A stretch of DNA of 31,781 bases from Bacteroides sp. CAG:144 (GCA_000434215.1 HF999685.1:50325-82105); one strand, 5' to 3'; shown: positions 16,042 through 25,311, counted from the first letter of the stretch. Numbers and translations are program-made. Notes: a model not told the origin generated them from the sequence alone.

Positions 16042-17355
16042 TTATTCAAAAAGATTATGGCTAAGAGCTTGCAATGCCCGTTTTTTATCTTCGGCTTTAA
16101 TCAAGAATGAAATGTTATAATTGCTTCCACCGTAAGATACCATACGTACAGGTATATCTTTCATCGCCTGCATTGCATTCGATTCAAAGCCGATATTTTT
16201 CCACTCTAAATCACCTACGACACAAACGATTACCATATTCTCATCGACCGTTACGGTTCCGAATTTTTTCAAATCATCGAGAATCTCGCTCAAATGTTTC
16301 GTATTATCGATCGTTACCGATACTCCGACTTCCGATGTGGTTACCATATCGATTGCCGTCTGATAACTTTCGAATATCTCAAACACCTTGCGCAAGAAAC
16401 CGTAAGCCAACAGCATACGACCCGATTTGATCTTAATCGCGGTTATACCGTCTTTGGCCGCCACAGCTTTGATTTTTCCCGATTCGGACGTTCCGCAAAT
16501 CATCGTACCGGGAGCATTAGGCTCCATCGTATTGAGCAAACGCACGGGAATACGATTGAGTTTTGCCGGAAGAATACATGTCGGATGCAAGATTTTAGCA
16601 CCGAAATAGGCTAACTCCGCAGCTTCTTCGAAATTGAGCGTACGTACAGGTTTCGTACCCTCTACAAAACGAGGGTCGTTATTGTGCATACCGTCGATAT
16701 CGGTCCATATCTGTATCTCCTCAGCCTGAACAGCCGCCCCGATAAGAGATGCAGAATAATCGCTTCCTCCCCGTTGCAAGTTATCTATTTCACCGTAAGC
16801 ATTACGACATATAAAGCCTTGCGTAATATAAATAGGTGCATCGGGAGTGTCGGCCAACCGCTTTTCCAAATTGCTTTTTATATATGCCGTATCGGGTTCT
16901 CCGTTCTTATCGATGCGCATATAGTCAAGAGCCGGTATCAAAACCGATTTTACACCCGTCTCATTGAGGTAAAGATTCATCATCGTAGTCGACATCAATT
17001 CACCTTGTGCAAGGATAACTTTTTCCTCAAACATAGTAAAAAGGTCTTTGGTGAAAGAGCGCATGGTATCGAAATTGGTCTTCACGGCATCGAGGGCTTG
17101 TTGTTTGTAAGCCTCGGTATCGAACAACTCGCAAATAACTTGTTGATACTTACGTTCCAATGCATTAATGACCTCGTTGGCACCATCGGGATTCTTCTTA
17201 TAGAGATAATCCGAAATCTCTACTAAGGTATTGGTTGTCCCCGACATGGCCGAAAGAACGACAATCTTCTGACTGCCGTCGCCAATCAACCCGGCAACAC
17301 TCTTCATACGTTGCGCAGAGCCGACAGATGTTCCACCAAACTTTAATACTTTCAT
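16042..17355 (-). CDS. lysC: Aspartate kinase
   Basis: A 437-residue monofunctional aspartokinase that phosphorylates aspartate at the entry to lysine, threonine, methionine and diaminopimelate synthesis. Seen: K-F-G-G-T-S-V-G-S at residues 5-13 (nucleotide/aspartate site), an amino-acid-kinase core with R-G-G-S-D-Y-S-A-S-L-I-G-A and T-D-I-D-G-M, and from about residue 300 two ACT domains (I-T-A-I-K-I-K-S-G-R and M-V-I-V-C-V-V-G-D-L) that usually bind the feedback inhibitor lysine. Length is typical of the single-polypeptide class found in Bacteroidetes, and no homoserine dehydrogenase domain is attached. A -7-like box lies 42 bp before the start. It is followed by lysA, so both ends of lysine synthesis are encoded together. 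Confidence 0.97.
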   Translation of the reverse strand: MKVLKFGGTSVGSAQRMKSVAGLIGDGSQKIVVLSAMSGTTNTLVEISDYLYKKNPDGANEVINALERKYQQVICELFDTEAYKQQALDAVKTNFDTMRSFTKDLFTMFEEKVILAQGELMSTTMMNLYLNETGVKSVLIPALDYMRIDKNGEPDTAYIKSNLEKRLADTPDAPIYITQGFICRNAYGEIDNLQRGGSDYSASLIGAAVQAEEIQIWTDIDGMHNNDPRFVEGTKPVRTLNFEEAAELAYFGAKILHPTCILPAKLNRIPVRLLNTMEPNAPGTMICGTSESGKIKAVAAKDGITAIKIKSGRMLLAYGFLRKVFEIFESYQTAIDMVTTSEVGVSVTIDNTKHLSEILDDLKKFGTVTVDENMVIVCVVGDLEWKNIGFESNAMQAMKDIPVRMVSYGGSNYNISFLIKAEDKKRALQALSHNLFE

Positions 17356-17396
17356 TTCTTATTTTGATATTTAACAGTTTCTTTTCTGAATCGCTG

Positions 17397-17404
17397 CAAA
17401 GATA
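17397..17404 (-). promoter_or_regulatory. Candidate -7 element of lysC
   Basis: TATCTTTG on the minus strand is an exact TAnnTTTG match about 42 bp before the lysC ATG. The -33 position has no clear TTTG at 19-21 bp, so this is a partial match. No terminator was found between ftsE and this point, so lysC may also receive read-through from the his-ftsE operon. Confidence 0.45.
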
Positions 17405-17436
17405 TAACGATTTATCAAAAAATGCACATATTAAGA

Positions 17437-18129
17437 TTACTTTATAGGTACCGTATCGGTAATGTCGGTTATCTGCTTCTCATTACAAAGCAATACCCGA
17501 CCAGGAAACTCACGTACCAAATAATGGTTGTGCGTAGTCATGATTACCGCAGTCCCTTCGTTACAAATCTCATGTAACAGAGCAACGATTTGTTTTCCCG
17601 TTTGAGGATCGAGATTCCCGGTCGGTTCGTCTGCCAATATGATTTCAGGGGAATTGAGCAAAGCCCGTGCAATGACAATACGCTGCTGCTCTCCTCCCGA
17701 CAGTTCGTGTGGCATACGATAAGCCTTATTTTCCATACCGACCTGACGAAGGGTCTTCTGTATCCGCTCACCTATGGCAGCACGATCTTTCCATCCGGTA
17801 GCCCGTAACACAAATTCAAGATTTTTTTGTACGGTACGGTCGGTCAATAATTGAAAATCCTGAAAAACGATTCCCAATTTTCTACGCAACATCGGTATCT
17901 CGCGACGGCGTATTCTCCGCATGTTTACATCGAATACCATCGCTTCGCCATCTTGAATGGGAACTTCGGCATATATCGTTTTCAACAACGTACTTTTCCC
18001 GCTTCCCACCCGGCCTATCAGGTAGACAAACTCTCCACCGAACAATTCAAAATCGGTTTTTTGCAAAACGATTTGTTCGTTTCGGCAAATTTCTACCTGA
18101 CGATAATTTATGAGTTGCCGTTTTTCCAT
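17437..18129 (-). CDS. ftsE: FtsE-like ABC transporter ATP-binding protein
   Basis: A 230-residue ABC ATPase of the MacB/LolD/FtsE branch. The nucleotide site is complete: Walker A G39-R-V-G-S-G-K-S-T47, Q-loop Q90, signature L-S-G-G-E-Q-Q-R (143-150), Walker B I-I-L-A-D-E-P (163-169) and switch H200. The length, lack of a C-terminal extension and [13 protein letters not shown] opening suit FtsE, the cytoplasmic ATPase that with FtsX controls peptidoglycan hydrolysis at the division site. No ftsX or other permease lies next to it, so the FtsE name rests on sequence character alone; a LolD-like or orphan role is possible. It starts 9 bp after hisIE and appears to be the last gene of the his transcription unit. 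Confidence 0.82.
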   Translation of the reverse strand: MEKRQLINYRQVEICRNEQIVLQKTDFELFGGEFVYLIGRVGSGKSTLLKTIYAEVPIQDGEAMVFDVNMRRIRRREIPMLRRKLGIVFQDFQLLTDRTVQKNLEFVLRATGWKDRAAIGERIQKTLRQVGMENKAYRMPHELSGGEQQRIVIARALLNSPEIILADEPTGNLDPQTGKQIVALLHEICNEGTAVIMTTHNHYLVREFPGRVLLCNEKQITDITDTVPIK

Positions 18130-18138
18130 AGAAAGAGA

Positions 18139-18735
18139 TTATTCTTTATGGCGACTTTTTAATTCCCTCGCCAAATCTTCGATTCGCAGCCCTTTGGATG
18201 TCAGCAACACAATAAGGTGATAAAGCAAATCCGATGCTTCATAAATAAATCCTTCTCGCGTACCGTTCGTTGCTTCTATAACAGTCTCGACTGCTTCTTC
18301 TCCCACTTTCTGAGCCATACGGTTCACTCCTTTTTTAAAGAGCGATGTCGTATAAGAGCCTTCGGGCATCTCGGACTTACGTCGGTCGATAAAATCTTGC
18401 AAATACTGTATAAAATAGAAATCGGCTTCGTTTTTTTCATCAAAACAAGTATCGCTCCCCGTGTGGCAAACAGGACCGACGGGATTGACTTTGATGAGAA
18501 GCGTATCCGCATCACAGTCGGTCGTTATCGAGCAAACATTCAAAAAATGGCCACTCTCCTCGCCCTTTGTCCACAGACGATTTTTGGTACGGCTAAAAAA
18601 GGTTACCTTCCCTATTTCCTGAGTTTTATCATAGGCTTCTTTATTCATAAAGCCCAACATCAAGACCTTACCCGTACAGTTATCCTGTATAATGGCGGGT
18701 ATAAGTCCACCCATCTTATCAAAATCAAGTTTCAT
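18139..18735 (-). CDS. hisIE: Bifunctional phosphoribosyl-AMP cyclohydrolase / phosphoribosyl-ATP pyrophosphatase
   Basis: A 198-residue fusion catalysing steps 2 and 3 of histidine synthesis. The N-terminal cyclohydrolase half (about 1-110) has M-L-G-F-M-N-K-E-A-Y, S-R-T-K-N-R-L-W-T-K-G-E-E-S-G and the metal-binding set C-D-A-D-T-L-L with C-H-T-G-S-D-T-C-F. The C-terminal pyrophosphohydrolase half (about 120-198) has the MazG-like helices G-S-Y-T-T-S-L-F and V-G-E-E-A-V-E-T-V-I-E with E-A-S-D-L-L-Y-H. The order and size are those of the usual HisIE fusion. It sits 11 bp after hisF and 9 bp before ftsE. Confidence 0.97.
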   Translation of the reverse strand: MKLDFDKMGGLIPAIIQDNCTGKVLMLGFMNKEAYDKTQEIGKVTFFSRTKNRLWTKGEESGHFLNVCSITTDCDADTLLIKVNPVGPVCHTGSDTCFDEKNEADFYFIQYLQDFIDRRKSEMPEGSYTTSLFKKGVNRMAQKVGEEAVETVIEATNGTREGFIYEASDLLYHLIVLLTSKGLRIEDLARELKSRHKE

Positions 18736-18746
18736 ATTTTATTCTA

Positions 18747-19502
18747 TTATATTCTTACACAAATGTTTTCTTTTGCAAGGTAGGCTTTCAGTTCCGGAAT
18801 AGGTATTTCGCCGAAATGAAACACGCTGGCCGCCAATGCCGCATCGGCTTTACCCCATAGAAAAGCATCTCGAAAATGTTCTTTCGCCCCGGCCCCTCCC
18901 GATGCAATAATCGGTATATCGAGCAGCTCATGCAAAGCTGCAAGAGCCTCATTGGCATAGCCTGTCTTCACACCGTCGTGGGTCATACTGGTAAAAAGAA
19001 TTTCACCGGCACCCCGCTCCTGAGCTTCCTTAGCCCAAGAGAAAAGTTCTTTCCCCGTAGGAATACGGCCACCGCTACGGTAACAACGCCAAGAATTTTC
19101 TTCAAAATTAGCATCTATTGCGACAACACAAACCTGAGAACCAAAATTTTTTGCAATATCCTCGATTAAAACCGGATTTTTCAATGCCGATGAATTAATC
19201 GAAACTTTATCGGCACCCGCATTCAGCAAACGATCTACGTCGCCGATTTCGTTGACTCCGCCTCCTACGGTAAAAGGGATACTCACATGAGCCGCCACAC
19301 GACGCACCAAGTCGGTAAATGTCTTACGACCTTCATGAGAAGCAGTAATATCGAGATATACCAATTCGTCGGCCCCTTGTTCACTGTATGCCCGACCCAA
19401 CTCCACCGGATCGCCAGCGTCCCTGAAATTAACAAAGTTCACCCCTTTCACGGTTTTCCCGTCTTTCACATCGAGGCAGGGTATTATTCTTTTTGCTAAC
19501 AT
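18747..19502 (-). CDS. hisF: Imidazole glycerol phosphate synthase, cyclase subunit
   Basis: A 251-residue TIM barrel that, with HisH, makes imidazole glycerol phosphate and AICAR. The catalytic pair is D11 (P-C-L-D-V-K-D-G) and D130 (V-V-A-I-D-A-N), and the phosphate-binding motifs F-T-V-G-G-G-V and I-A-S-G-G-A-G are present. The frame is open to 19610, but the family always starts [11 protein letters not shown], so the ATG at 19502 is the start. It is separated from hisA and hisH by the sialidase-like gene and a 207-bp gap that may hold its own promoter (19608-19615). Confidence 0.97.
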   Translation of the reverse strand: MLAKRIIPCLDVKDGKTVKGVNFVNFRDAGDPVELGRAYSEQGADELVYLDITASHEGRKTFTDLVRRVAAHVSIPFTVGGGVNEIGDVDRLLNAGADKVSINSSALKNPVLIEDIAKNFGSQVCVVAIDANFEENSWRCYRSGGRIPTGKELFSWAKEAQERGAGEILFTSMTHDGVKTGYANEALAALHELLDIPIIASGGAGAKEHFRDAFLWGKADAALAASVFHFGEIPIPELKAYLAKENICVRI

Positions 19503-19607
19503 ATCTTCTCGGAAAGACAATGACTTTTGTTTGAGTCCAATAATTTCCTTTATTATAATTTTGCCGTTTTCCGAATTATTTCTATCAAATAACTGCAAAA
19601 CAACGGA

Positions 19608-19615
19608 CAAAAATA
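19608..19615 (-). promoter_or_regulatory. Possible internal promoter for hisF-hisIE-ftsE
   Basis: TATTTTTG on the minus strand, an exact TAnnTTTG match about 105 bp upstream of hisF, in the 207-bp gap after the sialidase-like gene. No TTTG lies at the proper distance upstream, so the call is weak; the unusual gap within an otherwise tight operon is the main support. Confidence 0.35.
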
Positions 19616-19709
19616 CGATTTCTTTTCTATTTCACCATATTTGCAAGGAAGAAATAATAAGATATTATCAGACAACCTTCCAAGTATATTATTTACATTT
19701 ATCTCCGAT

Positions 19710-20867
19710 CTACAAAGCATCGACAGGAGACATGACAAACGGAACTTTATCGGTAGGCCATACCCCATCGATAATGGGATAAGTTTCAAGTTTTTGAGGA
19801 TCTACAACAACATGTTTGATACGCTGGCGATGCCATGTATACACTATATGTACAAGGCCGTCGGCCGTCTGAATCATAGAGGGATAAGAATACTGCTTTT
19901 CGGGTTGGTCGATATAATCAAGCACAAGTGCAGCTTCCCAATTTATTCCGTCCCGGCTCACTGCCAAATTAATGACTCCGCGACCTTTATGACCCATATT
20001 CTCTTGATTACGAGTCGAATGGTTATATATCAAAAGATGACGTCCGTCTCGCAAGGTTACAGCATCGATACCCGAATTATTGTTTGGTAATGTCGTTTCG
20101 GTCATTTCACTCCACGATTTGCCGGCATCATAAGACCATGCCTGCACAATACGATTATTTCCGTTTTTTCCATTCGTACGACAGAGAACCTGTATGGTAT
20201 CGCCACCATGCTGTAAAAAGGCCGGCTGTATGGCAGCGATCTTTTTTCCATCATTAAGCGGTCCTATAAACTCCCAAGTATGCCCCTTATCGGTACTGCG
20301 CTCGATATGAGCCCTCCAACCGTGCCTCTCATCGCTCGACCCGGAAATCAGCGTGCCGTCGGCAAGCTGTATAGGTTTATTTTTAATGGGGCCGAGCAAC
20401 GGTAATTCCAACCGTCGCAGAGAACTCCATGTATACCCGTTATCCGCTGATGTAATATATTCACCCCACCATTCTTTGGGACTGGGACCGACTTTATAAT
20501 AAAGCATCAGTTCCCCTCCGTCCGGTTGAAAAATCACGGGATTCCATGTCGGGTAACGCAATGTGTCATTCTGAATACCGGTGGCCACGCTTTGAGGCGC
20601 AGACCATTGTCCTCCGGGAGTTTTTCGCTGCAAACGTATTTCCACATCGGGGTGGCGCTCATGTGTACCCCCGAAATAAGTAGCCAATAAATCTCCATTT
20701 TCAAGCTCTACAATCGTAACCGAATGGCAAGATGGGAAATCGGCTTGTTCATAAAGAAATTCTTCAAGGACAATCCCCTCCCGATGTTCCTCAGAAGAAC
20801 AACCCGACAAAAGAGAAAGAACCACCACCATGCATACAGAATGCAACAATATAAATGTGTTTTTCAT
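19710..20867 (-). CDS. Sialidase-like (BNR/Asp-box) beta-propeller lipoprotein
   Basis: A 385-residue predicted lipoprotein: a hydrophobic signal ending L-L-S-G-C23-S-S, so it is likely anchored in an envelope membrane. The mature part is a beta-propeller with four Asp-box motifs at 140-147 (S-A-D-N-G-Y-T-W), 191-198 (S-T-D-K-G-H-T-W), 245-252 (S-Y-D-A-G-K-S-W) and 304-310. [18 protein letters not shown] and G-P-I-K-N-K-P place it in the BNR_2 'predicted neuraminidase' group (COG4692-like), whose members are mostly uncharacterised and probably act on acidic or deoxy sugars rather than sialic acid. It lies 12 bp after hisA and before hisF, an unexpected place for a glycan enzyme. Activity on pectin or another uronic-acid glycan is inference; sialidase or a GH145-like propeller are alternatives. 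Confidence 0.8.
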   Translation of the reverse strand: MKNTFILLHSVCMVVVLSLLSGCSSEEHREGIVLEEFLYEQADFPSCHSVTIVELENGDLLATYFGGTHERHPDVEIRLQRKTPGGQWSAPQSVATGIQNDTLRYPTWNPVIFQPDGGELMLYYKVGPSPKEWWGEYITSADNGYTWSSLRRLELPLLGPIKNKPIQLADGTLISGSSDERHGWRAHIERSTDKGHTWEFIGPLNDGKKIAAIQPAFLQHGGDTIQVLCRTNGKNGNNRIVQAWSYDAGKSWSEMTETTLPNNNSGIDAVTLRDGRHLLIYNHSTRNQENMGHKGRGVINLAVSRDGINWEAALVLDYIDQPEKQYSYPSMIQTADGLVHIVYTWHRQRIKHVVVDPQKLETYPIIDGVWPTDKVPFVMSPVDAL

Positions 20868-20879
20868 ATTTTAAATTTT

Positions 20880-21599
20880 TTATAGGAGTCGAGATAAATC
20901 ACGTAACGATATGCGTCCTTCGTATATAGCTTTTCCGAATATGACCCCATGTACACCTGCCTCATCGAGATGCACAATATCACCGATACAACTGACGCCA
21001 CCACTGGCAATAAGGAAAATACCGGGCAAGTGCTGTAACATTTCCCGATAAAGCGCCACCGAAGGTCCTTGCAACATGCCGTCTCGGGAAATATCGGTCG
21101 TAATGACTTTCTCTATACCTTTTTCATGATATGCCTCCACAAATGAGAAAAGATCGCAATCGGACGATTCCAACCATCCACCGACAGCAATTTTTTTGTC
21201 CTTTACATCGGCTCCAAGAATGATGCGGTCTGCTCCATAACGAGTAATCCAGCCATTGAAAACATCGGGATTTTTCACGGCTATACTTCCCCCGGTTACC
21301 ATTCGGGCACCGCAATCGAAAGCAATCTTTATGTCCTCATCGCTTTTAAGTCCCCCTCCGAAATCGATAATCAGTTCCGTATGCGAGGCTATCCTGTCGA
21401 GTATTTTATAATTGACGATATGATGAGCTTTCGCCCCGTCGAGATCAACCACATGTAAACGCCGCAATCCGTTATCTTCAAACATCTTCGCAACTTCAAG
21501 AGGATCTTCGTTATAGACCTTCTTGCTGGCATAGTCTCCTTGTGAAAGACGCACACACTTACCGTCGATAATATCTATGGCCGGAATGAGTTCTATCAT
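20880..21599 (-). CDS. hisA: Phosphoribosylformimino-AICAR ribotide isomerase
   Basis: A 239-residue TIM barrel performing the Amadori rearrangement of ProFAR to PRFAR, step 4 of histidine synthesis. D9 (P-A-I-D-I-I-D-G-K) and D131 (L-G-A-D-V-K-D) are the catalytic aspartates. I-D-F-G-G-G-L, V-T-G-G-S and I-A-S-G-G-V-S are the phosphate-binding loops. Length is standard. It starts 3 bp after the hisH stop, so the two genes are tightly coupled; downstream, the sialidase-like lipoprotein gene begins after 12 bp. Confidence 0.97.
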   Translation of the reverse strand: MIELIPAIDIIDGKCVRLSQGDYASKKVYNEDPLEVAKMFEDNGLRRLHVVDLDGAKAHHIVNYKILDRIASHTELIIDFGGGLKSDEDIKIAFDCGARMVTGGSIAVKNPDVFNGWITRYGADRIILGADVKDKKIAVGGWLESSDCDLFSFVEAYHEKGIEKVITTDISRDGMLQGPSVALYREMLQHLPGIFLIASGGVSCIGDIVHLDEAGVHGVIFGKAIYEGRISLRDLSRLL

Positions 21600-21602
21600 G
21601 GT

Positions 21603-22193
21603 TTAAAGAGATAAAAAATGATTGAATATAGCCTCACCCATCGTTCCGCTTTTTTCGATATGAAATTGCGTTGCGTAAAAATTATCGCGATGCAATGCCG
21701 CGCTGAAAGGGCATATATAATCGGTCATAGCCGTTGTGTATGGAGAGACAGGCACATAATAGCTGTGCACAAAGTAGACGTATTGCCCCTCTAACTGCGA
21801 CGGAAACATGTGCGTATCAATACCGGTTACCGTATTCCAACCCATATGCGGCACCTTCTGTTCCCGACTCTCGGGGCGGAAACGTTTTACGTCGACATCG
21901 AATATGCCGAGACAATCGGTATCTCCCTCTTCGGAATGGCGGCACATGAGTTGCATACCGATACATATTCCCAAAACAGGCTGCCTCAAATCCCGAATAA
22001 GACGATCGAGACCCTGCTCCCGAAGATAAGTCATCGTCGTTGCAGCCTCGCCTACACCGGGAAATATGACTTTATCGGCAGCCATAAGAGCCTCTTTATC
22101 ATCGGTAAGTATAGGAGTAATTCCTACCCGCCTCAAAGCGCAATCTACCGAATAGATATTACCGGCATTATACTTAACAATCGCAACTTGCAT
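21603..22193 (-). CDS. hisH: Imidazole glycerol phosphate synthase, glutamine amidotransferase subunit
   Basis: A 196-residue class I glutaminase that supplies ammonia to HisF. The triad is C77 (L-G-I-C-I-G-M-Q), H178 and E180 (F-H-I-E-K-S-G). The conserved N-Y/N-A-G-N-I motif near the N-terminus and P-G-V-G-E-A are present. Size is normal. It lies 8 bp after purU and 3 bp before hisA; its partner HisF is two genes further on, beyond the inserted lipoprotein gene. Confidence 0.97.
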   Translation of the reverse strand: MQVAIVKYNAGNIYSVDCALRRVGITPILTDDKEALMAADKVIFPGVGEAATTMTYLREQGLDRLIRDLRQPVLGICIGMQLMCRHSEEGDTDCLGIFDVDVKRFRPESREQKVPHMGWNTVTGIDTHMFPSQLEGQYVYFVHSYYVPVSPYTTAMTDYICPFSAALHRDNFYATQFHIEKSGTMGEAIFNHFLSL

Positions 22194-22201
22194 GATAAAA
22201 C

Positions 22202-23077
22202 TTAAAATACTACGGTTTTATTTTGATAGACAAGTATTTTTCGTTCGATATGTTTTTCTACGGCACGAGACAAGACGATTTTTTCCAAATCACGACCTTT
22301 TCTTATGAGACTGGCAACAGGATCTTTATGTGAAATGCGGGTAATATCCTGCTCGATAATGGGTCCTGCATCGAGGTCGCTTGTAACATAATGACTTGTT
22401 GCACCGATCAATTTTACACCTCTCTCGAAAGCAGCATGGTAAGGTTTAGCACCGATAAAAGCAGGCAAGAAAGAGTGATGAATATTGATGATGCGGTTAG
22501 GAAACCGGCTGATAAACTCGGGAGAAACAATCTGCATATAACGAGCCAACACGATAAATTCGATATCGTACTCTTTCAACAAAGCCAACTCGGCGGCCTC
22601 TTGCTCGGCCTTGTTTTCTTTGGTAATAGGAAAATATTTGTAGTCTATTCCGAATCGTTTTGCAGCAATCTCCATATCGGGGTGATTACTTATGATGAGA
22701 GGAATCTCCACTTCCCATTCTCCTGCCGTATAGCGCGCCAGCAAATCGTAAAGGCAATGCGACATCTTCGATACGAAAATAGCCATACGGGGAATCCTAT
22801 CGCTGAAATAAAGGCTGAAATTGATACAATATTTCTGCGCACAAAGAGAATGGAAATACTCTTCGATTTTATCTTCGGGTATGATAAAATGGGTCAAATC
22901 CCATTCTATACGCATAAAGAAAATACGATTTTCCCTGTCGACATACTGGTCGAGATAAAGAATATTACCGCCATTGATATTGATAAAATCGGTAACGACT
23001 GCCACGATACCCGACTGGTCGGGGCAATGCATCAACAGGATAGCATTTTTATTCGTTTTCTGTACGGTCTTCGTCAT
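22202..23077 (-). CDS. purU: Formyltetrahydrofolate deformylase
   Basis: A 291-residue enzyme that hydrolyses 10-formyl-THF to formate and THF, balancing one-carbon pools and supplying formate to PurT. The N-terminal ACT domain (about 12-95) starts L-M-H-C-P-D-Q-S-G-I-V. The C-terminal formyl-transferase-like domain (about 97-285) carries the catalytic set N198 and H200 (I-I-N-I-H-H-S-F-L-P-A-F) and D236 (S-D-L-D-A-G-P-I-I-E-Q-D). The ACT domain separates it from PurN, which lacks one. It is the first gene of the transcription unit that continues into hisH after 8 bp. A link is plausible because histidine synthesis releases AICAR, a folate-dependent purine intermediate, but this is inference. 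Confidence 0.95.
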   Translation of the reverse strand: MTKTVQKTNKNAILLMHCPDQSGIVAVVTDFININGGNILYLDQYVDRENRIFFMRIEWDLTHFIIPEDKIEEYFHSLCAQKYCINFSLYFSDRIPRMAIFVSKMSHCLYDLLARYTAGEWEVEIPLIISNHPDMEIAAKRFGIDYKYFPITKENKAEQEAAELALLKEYDIEFIVLARYMQIVSPEFISRFPNRIINIHHSFLPAFIGAKPYHAAFERGVKLIGATSHYVTSDLDAGPIIEQDITRISHKDPVASLIRKGRDLEKIVLSRAVEKHIERKILVYQNKTVVF

Positions 23078-23106
23078 TTTTGATTACAGTTGATTATTTC
23101 TGTCGA

Positions 23107-23114
23107 CAAAGTTA
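23107..23114 (-). promoter_or_regulatory. Candidate -7 element of the purU-his operon
   Basis: TAACTTTG on the minus strand is an exact TAnnTTTG match 29 bp before the purU ATG. The -33 region lacks TTTG at the correct spacing, so it is a partial match. No his leader peptide or T-box-like structure was seen. Confidence 0.45.
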
Positions 23115-23184
23115 ACAAAATAACATCATAAAATTCCATAAAAGTAAATATTTGTACAATCACCTACCGGATTGATTTCAAAAC

Positions 23185-23223
23185 AAAAAAGGCTCTTTAC
23201 AATATTTTCGCAAAGAGCCTTTT
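23185..23223 (-). terminator. Intrinsic terminator of the kdu operon
   Basis: A 12-bp perfect stem (23187-23198 with 23212-23223; AAAAGGCTCTTT on the minus strand) around a 13-nt loop, followed on the minus strand by T residues. It lies 34 bp after the DUF4861 gene stop and separates the kdu operon from purU. Confidence 0.9.
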
Positions 23224-23257
23224 CAACTTGTATAATTCGAAAGAAATGCAGATTCTA

Positions 23258-24505
23258 TTATTTCACGGTTACCTGCAACGGGTTTCTCTTGGCTACCGCC
23301 GCATTCTGAATGTAGGTATCCCAAGCTTCGGCTGTTTCAAAACCGTATTTGCTCCATCCCGATCCCCAATAATAAATGAACGGACTTCCGGGTTGATAAT
23401 CGGCATAAGCCAACAGCTGACCATCGGCACCGCCTCTTTCCTGAGTCTTTTCAGGTTCTTCATACATAACAGGCTTTGCATCGGTAAGCATACCGGGAAA
23501 TACGCAACCCACATAAATCGTTCCGTTGTTATTATTTACATTATCGGTCGGATCGGCATACAAAATATAACCGTCTTCGGCACTGGCCATATAATGGCAT
23601 TGATCAAGAGGTTCATGCAAAACCACTCCGGCTACCACAGGCGTCGCCTCGGTCAAATTTTCATAAGTAACAACAGTTTTATTGAGCTGCGAACCGGCAT
23701 CGAGAGAAATGACACGGGTCTCAACGACATCCTTTCCCTTGATAGTCTCGGGATTATACACGGCTTTTACGGTAAATCGCAATGGTCCGTTATCGAGAAT
23801 TTCATACGTCTTATAGCAATAAGGATATACGATTTCTCCATCTACGACCAAAGCTGTCGCTCCACCACCCAATGTGGGACCGACCTTATAACAGTCCAAT
23901 CCGTTACCATGATCGACATGATACGATACAGAATGGTAAAGTTCATCAGCGGCTTTGGGGTTGGTCTTTCTCAATTTGGCGATCTGCTCCATCGTTTCAG
24001 GATTCAATTCCGACGCATAACGAGCCTCGACAACAGGTTCTTTCACCGATTTCACCCACACATCATAACCGAATGCACGTTCGCCGGTCGCCTGCAAAGC
24101 CGGGCCATACATGCGGTATGCCGTCAAATCATTTTCCCACGCTATATCATCGACACGCTCGGGATATTGACGCCCGCAAGCAAGAACCACCACCGGCTCG
24201 GGTATTCCCACCGTTATCGTATAGATAGAAGTTCCTTTCGGAGCTACAGAAGCCTGAAATATAAGTTTTCCGTCATACGTGATTTGATACGGGAGTTGTT
24301 TTCCGGTAACATCGAGAACAATAACCTGAGCCGTATCGGCCAATTGCAATTTAGAGGCAACAGCGTCCATATTCACCTCTATCATTTCGTTCTGTCGCTC
24401 CAAATCGGTCGTATTCTCTACCGTTACCTTCACATCTTTACTTGCACATGATGTCGCCAGCAAAGCGATGAACGCACCCAAAAAGAGATTTTTCATTTTC
24501 ATCAT
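23258..24505 (-). CDS. DUF4861-family lipoprotein of the kdu operon
   Basis: A 415-residue predicted lipoprotein: the signal ends L-L-A-T-S-C-A-S, with the lipidated Cys near residue 20. The mature protein opens K-V-T-V-E-N-T-T-D-L-E-R and has beta-sandwich character, with conserved-looking stretches I-A-W-E-N-D-L-T-A-Y-R-M-Y-G-P, Y-H-V-D-H-G-N-G-L-D-C-Y-K-V-G and Y-Y-W-G-S-G-W-S-K at the C-terminus. This is the DUF4861 family, which in Bacteroidetes commonly accompanies pectin genes but, as far as I know, has no established activity. The H-D-H-G-x-G-x-D-C-Y segment could hold an active site. It is the third gene after kduI-kduD (11 bp from kduD), just before a terminator, so it probably acts on uronate-containing oligosaccharides in the periplasm. 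ATG 24502 is an equally possible start. Confidence 0.8.
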   Translation of the reverse strand: MMKMKNLFLGAFIALLATSCASKDVKVTVENTTDLERQNEMIEVNMDAVASKLQLADTAQVIVLDVTGKQLPYQITYDGKLIFQASVAPKGTSIYTITVGIPEPVVVLACGRQYPERVDDIAWENDLTAYRMYGPALQATGERAFGYDVWVKSVKEPVVEARYASELNPETMEQIAKLRKTNPKAADELYHSVSYHVDHGNGLDCYKVGPTLGGGATALVVDGEIVYPYCYKTYEILDNGPLRFTVKAVYNPETIKGKDVVETRVISLDAGSQLNKTVVTYENLTEATPVVAGVVLHEPLDQCHYMASAEDGYILYADPTDNVNNNNGTIYVGCVFPGMLTDAKPVMYEEPEKTQERGGADGQLLAYADYQPGSPFIYYWGSGWSKYGFETAEAWDTYIQNAAVAKRNPLQVTVK

Positions 24506-24516
24506 AACAACAATCT

Positions 24517-25311
24517 TTATTTAGGTTGTTTTCCGATATATGCCAAAATACCGCCATCGACATAAAGTACATGTCCGTTTACAAAATCAGAAGCCTCTGA
24601 TGCCAAGAATACGGCGGGACCTACCAAATCTTCGGGTGTACCCCAACGGGCAGCAGGGGTTTTAGCAACGATAAATGCATCGAAAGGATGACGTGAACCA
24701 TCGGCCTGACGTTCACGCAACGGCGCAGTCTGAGGAGTAGCGATGTAACCCGGGCCTATACCGTTACACTGAATATTGTATTCGCCGTATTCCGATGCAA
24801 TATTACGGGTCAGCATTTTCAAACCGCCTTTTGCTGCTGCATAAGCCGAAACGGTTTCACGTCCCAATTCACTCATCATCGAGCAGATATTGATAATTTT
24901 ACCATGTCCTTTTTTTATCATTCCGGGAATGACAGCCTTAGCGACAATAAAAGGTGCGTTCAGATCGACATCTATTACCTGACGGAACTCGGCAGCAGAC
25001 ATCTCGATCATGGGTATGCGTTTGATGATACCGGCATTGTTTACCAAAATATCGATCGCCCCGACTTCTTTTTCTATTTGTGCGACCAATGCATTGACCT
25101 GTTCTTCATTGGTAACGTCGCACACATATCCGTGAGCCTTGATGCCGGCTTCTTGATAAGCGGCAAGACCTTTATCTACCAATTCTTGTTTGATATCGTT
25201 GAAAACGATGGTAGCACCGGCCTTGGCAAATCCGCTGGCAATTGCAAATCCGATACCATAAGAAGCTCCCGTTACAAGAGCAATTTTTCCTTCTAATGAA
25301 AAATTTACCAT
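24517..25311 (-). CDS. kduD: 2-dehydro-3-deoxy-D-gluconate 5-dehydrogenase
   Basis: A 264-residue short-chain dehydrogenase that reduces 2,5-diketo-3-deoxygluconate to 2-keto-3-deoxygluconate (KDG) with NAD(P)H in the cytosol. The coenzyme motif T-G-A-S-Y-G-I-G lies at 14-21, N-N-A-G at 91-94, and the catalytic residues are S144, Y157 and K161 (Y-A-A-A-K). The C-terminal R-W-G-T-P-E-D-L-V-G-P-A-V-F-L-A-S-E is characteristic of KduD rather than FabG, and the position 23 bp after kduI settles the assignment. No kdgK or kdgA is in the window, so KDG must be handled by genes elsewhere. Confidence 0.95.
   Translation of the reverse strand: MVNFSLEGKIALVTGASYGIGFAIASGFAKAGATIVFNDIKQELVDKGLAAYQEAGIKAHGYVCDVTNEEQVNALVAQIEKEVGAIDILVNNAGIIKRIPMIEMSAAEFRQVIDVDLNAPFIVAKAVIPGMIKKGHGKIINICSMMSELGRETVSAYAAAKGGLKMLTRNIASEYGEYNIQCNGIGPGYIATPQTAPLRERQADGSRHPFDAFIVAKTPAARWGTPEDLVGPAVFLASEASDFVNGHVLYVDGGILAYIGKQPK

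Noticed and set aside
22391..23083. A 230-residue plus-strand frame
   Set aside because: Antisense to purU, whose catalytic residues and length are complete.
23228..24451. A 407-residue open frame on the plus strand
   Set aside because: It is wholly antisense to the DUF4861 gene, which has a lipobox, operon context and terminator; the opposite frame has no recognisable motif and arises from codon bias.
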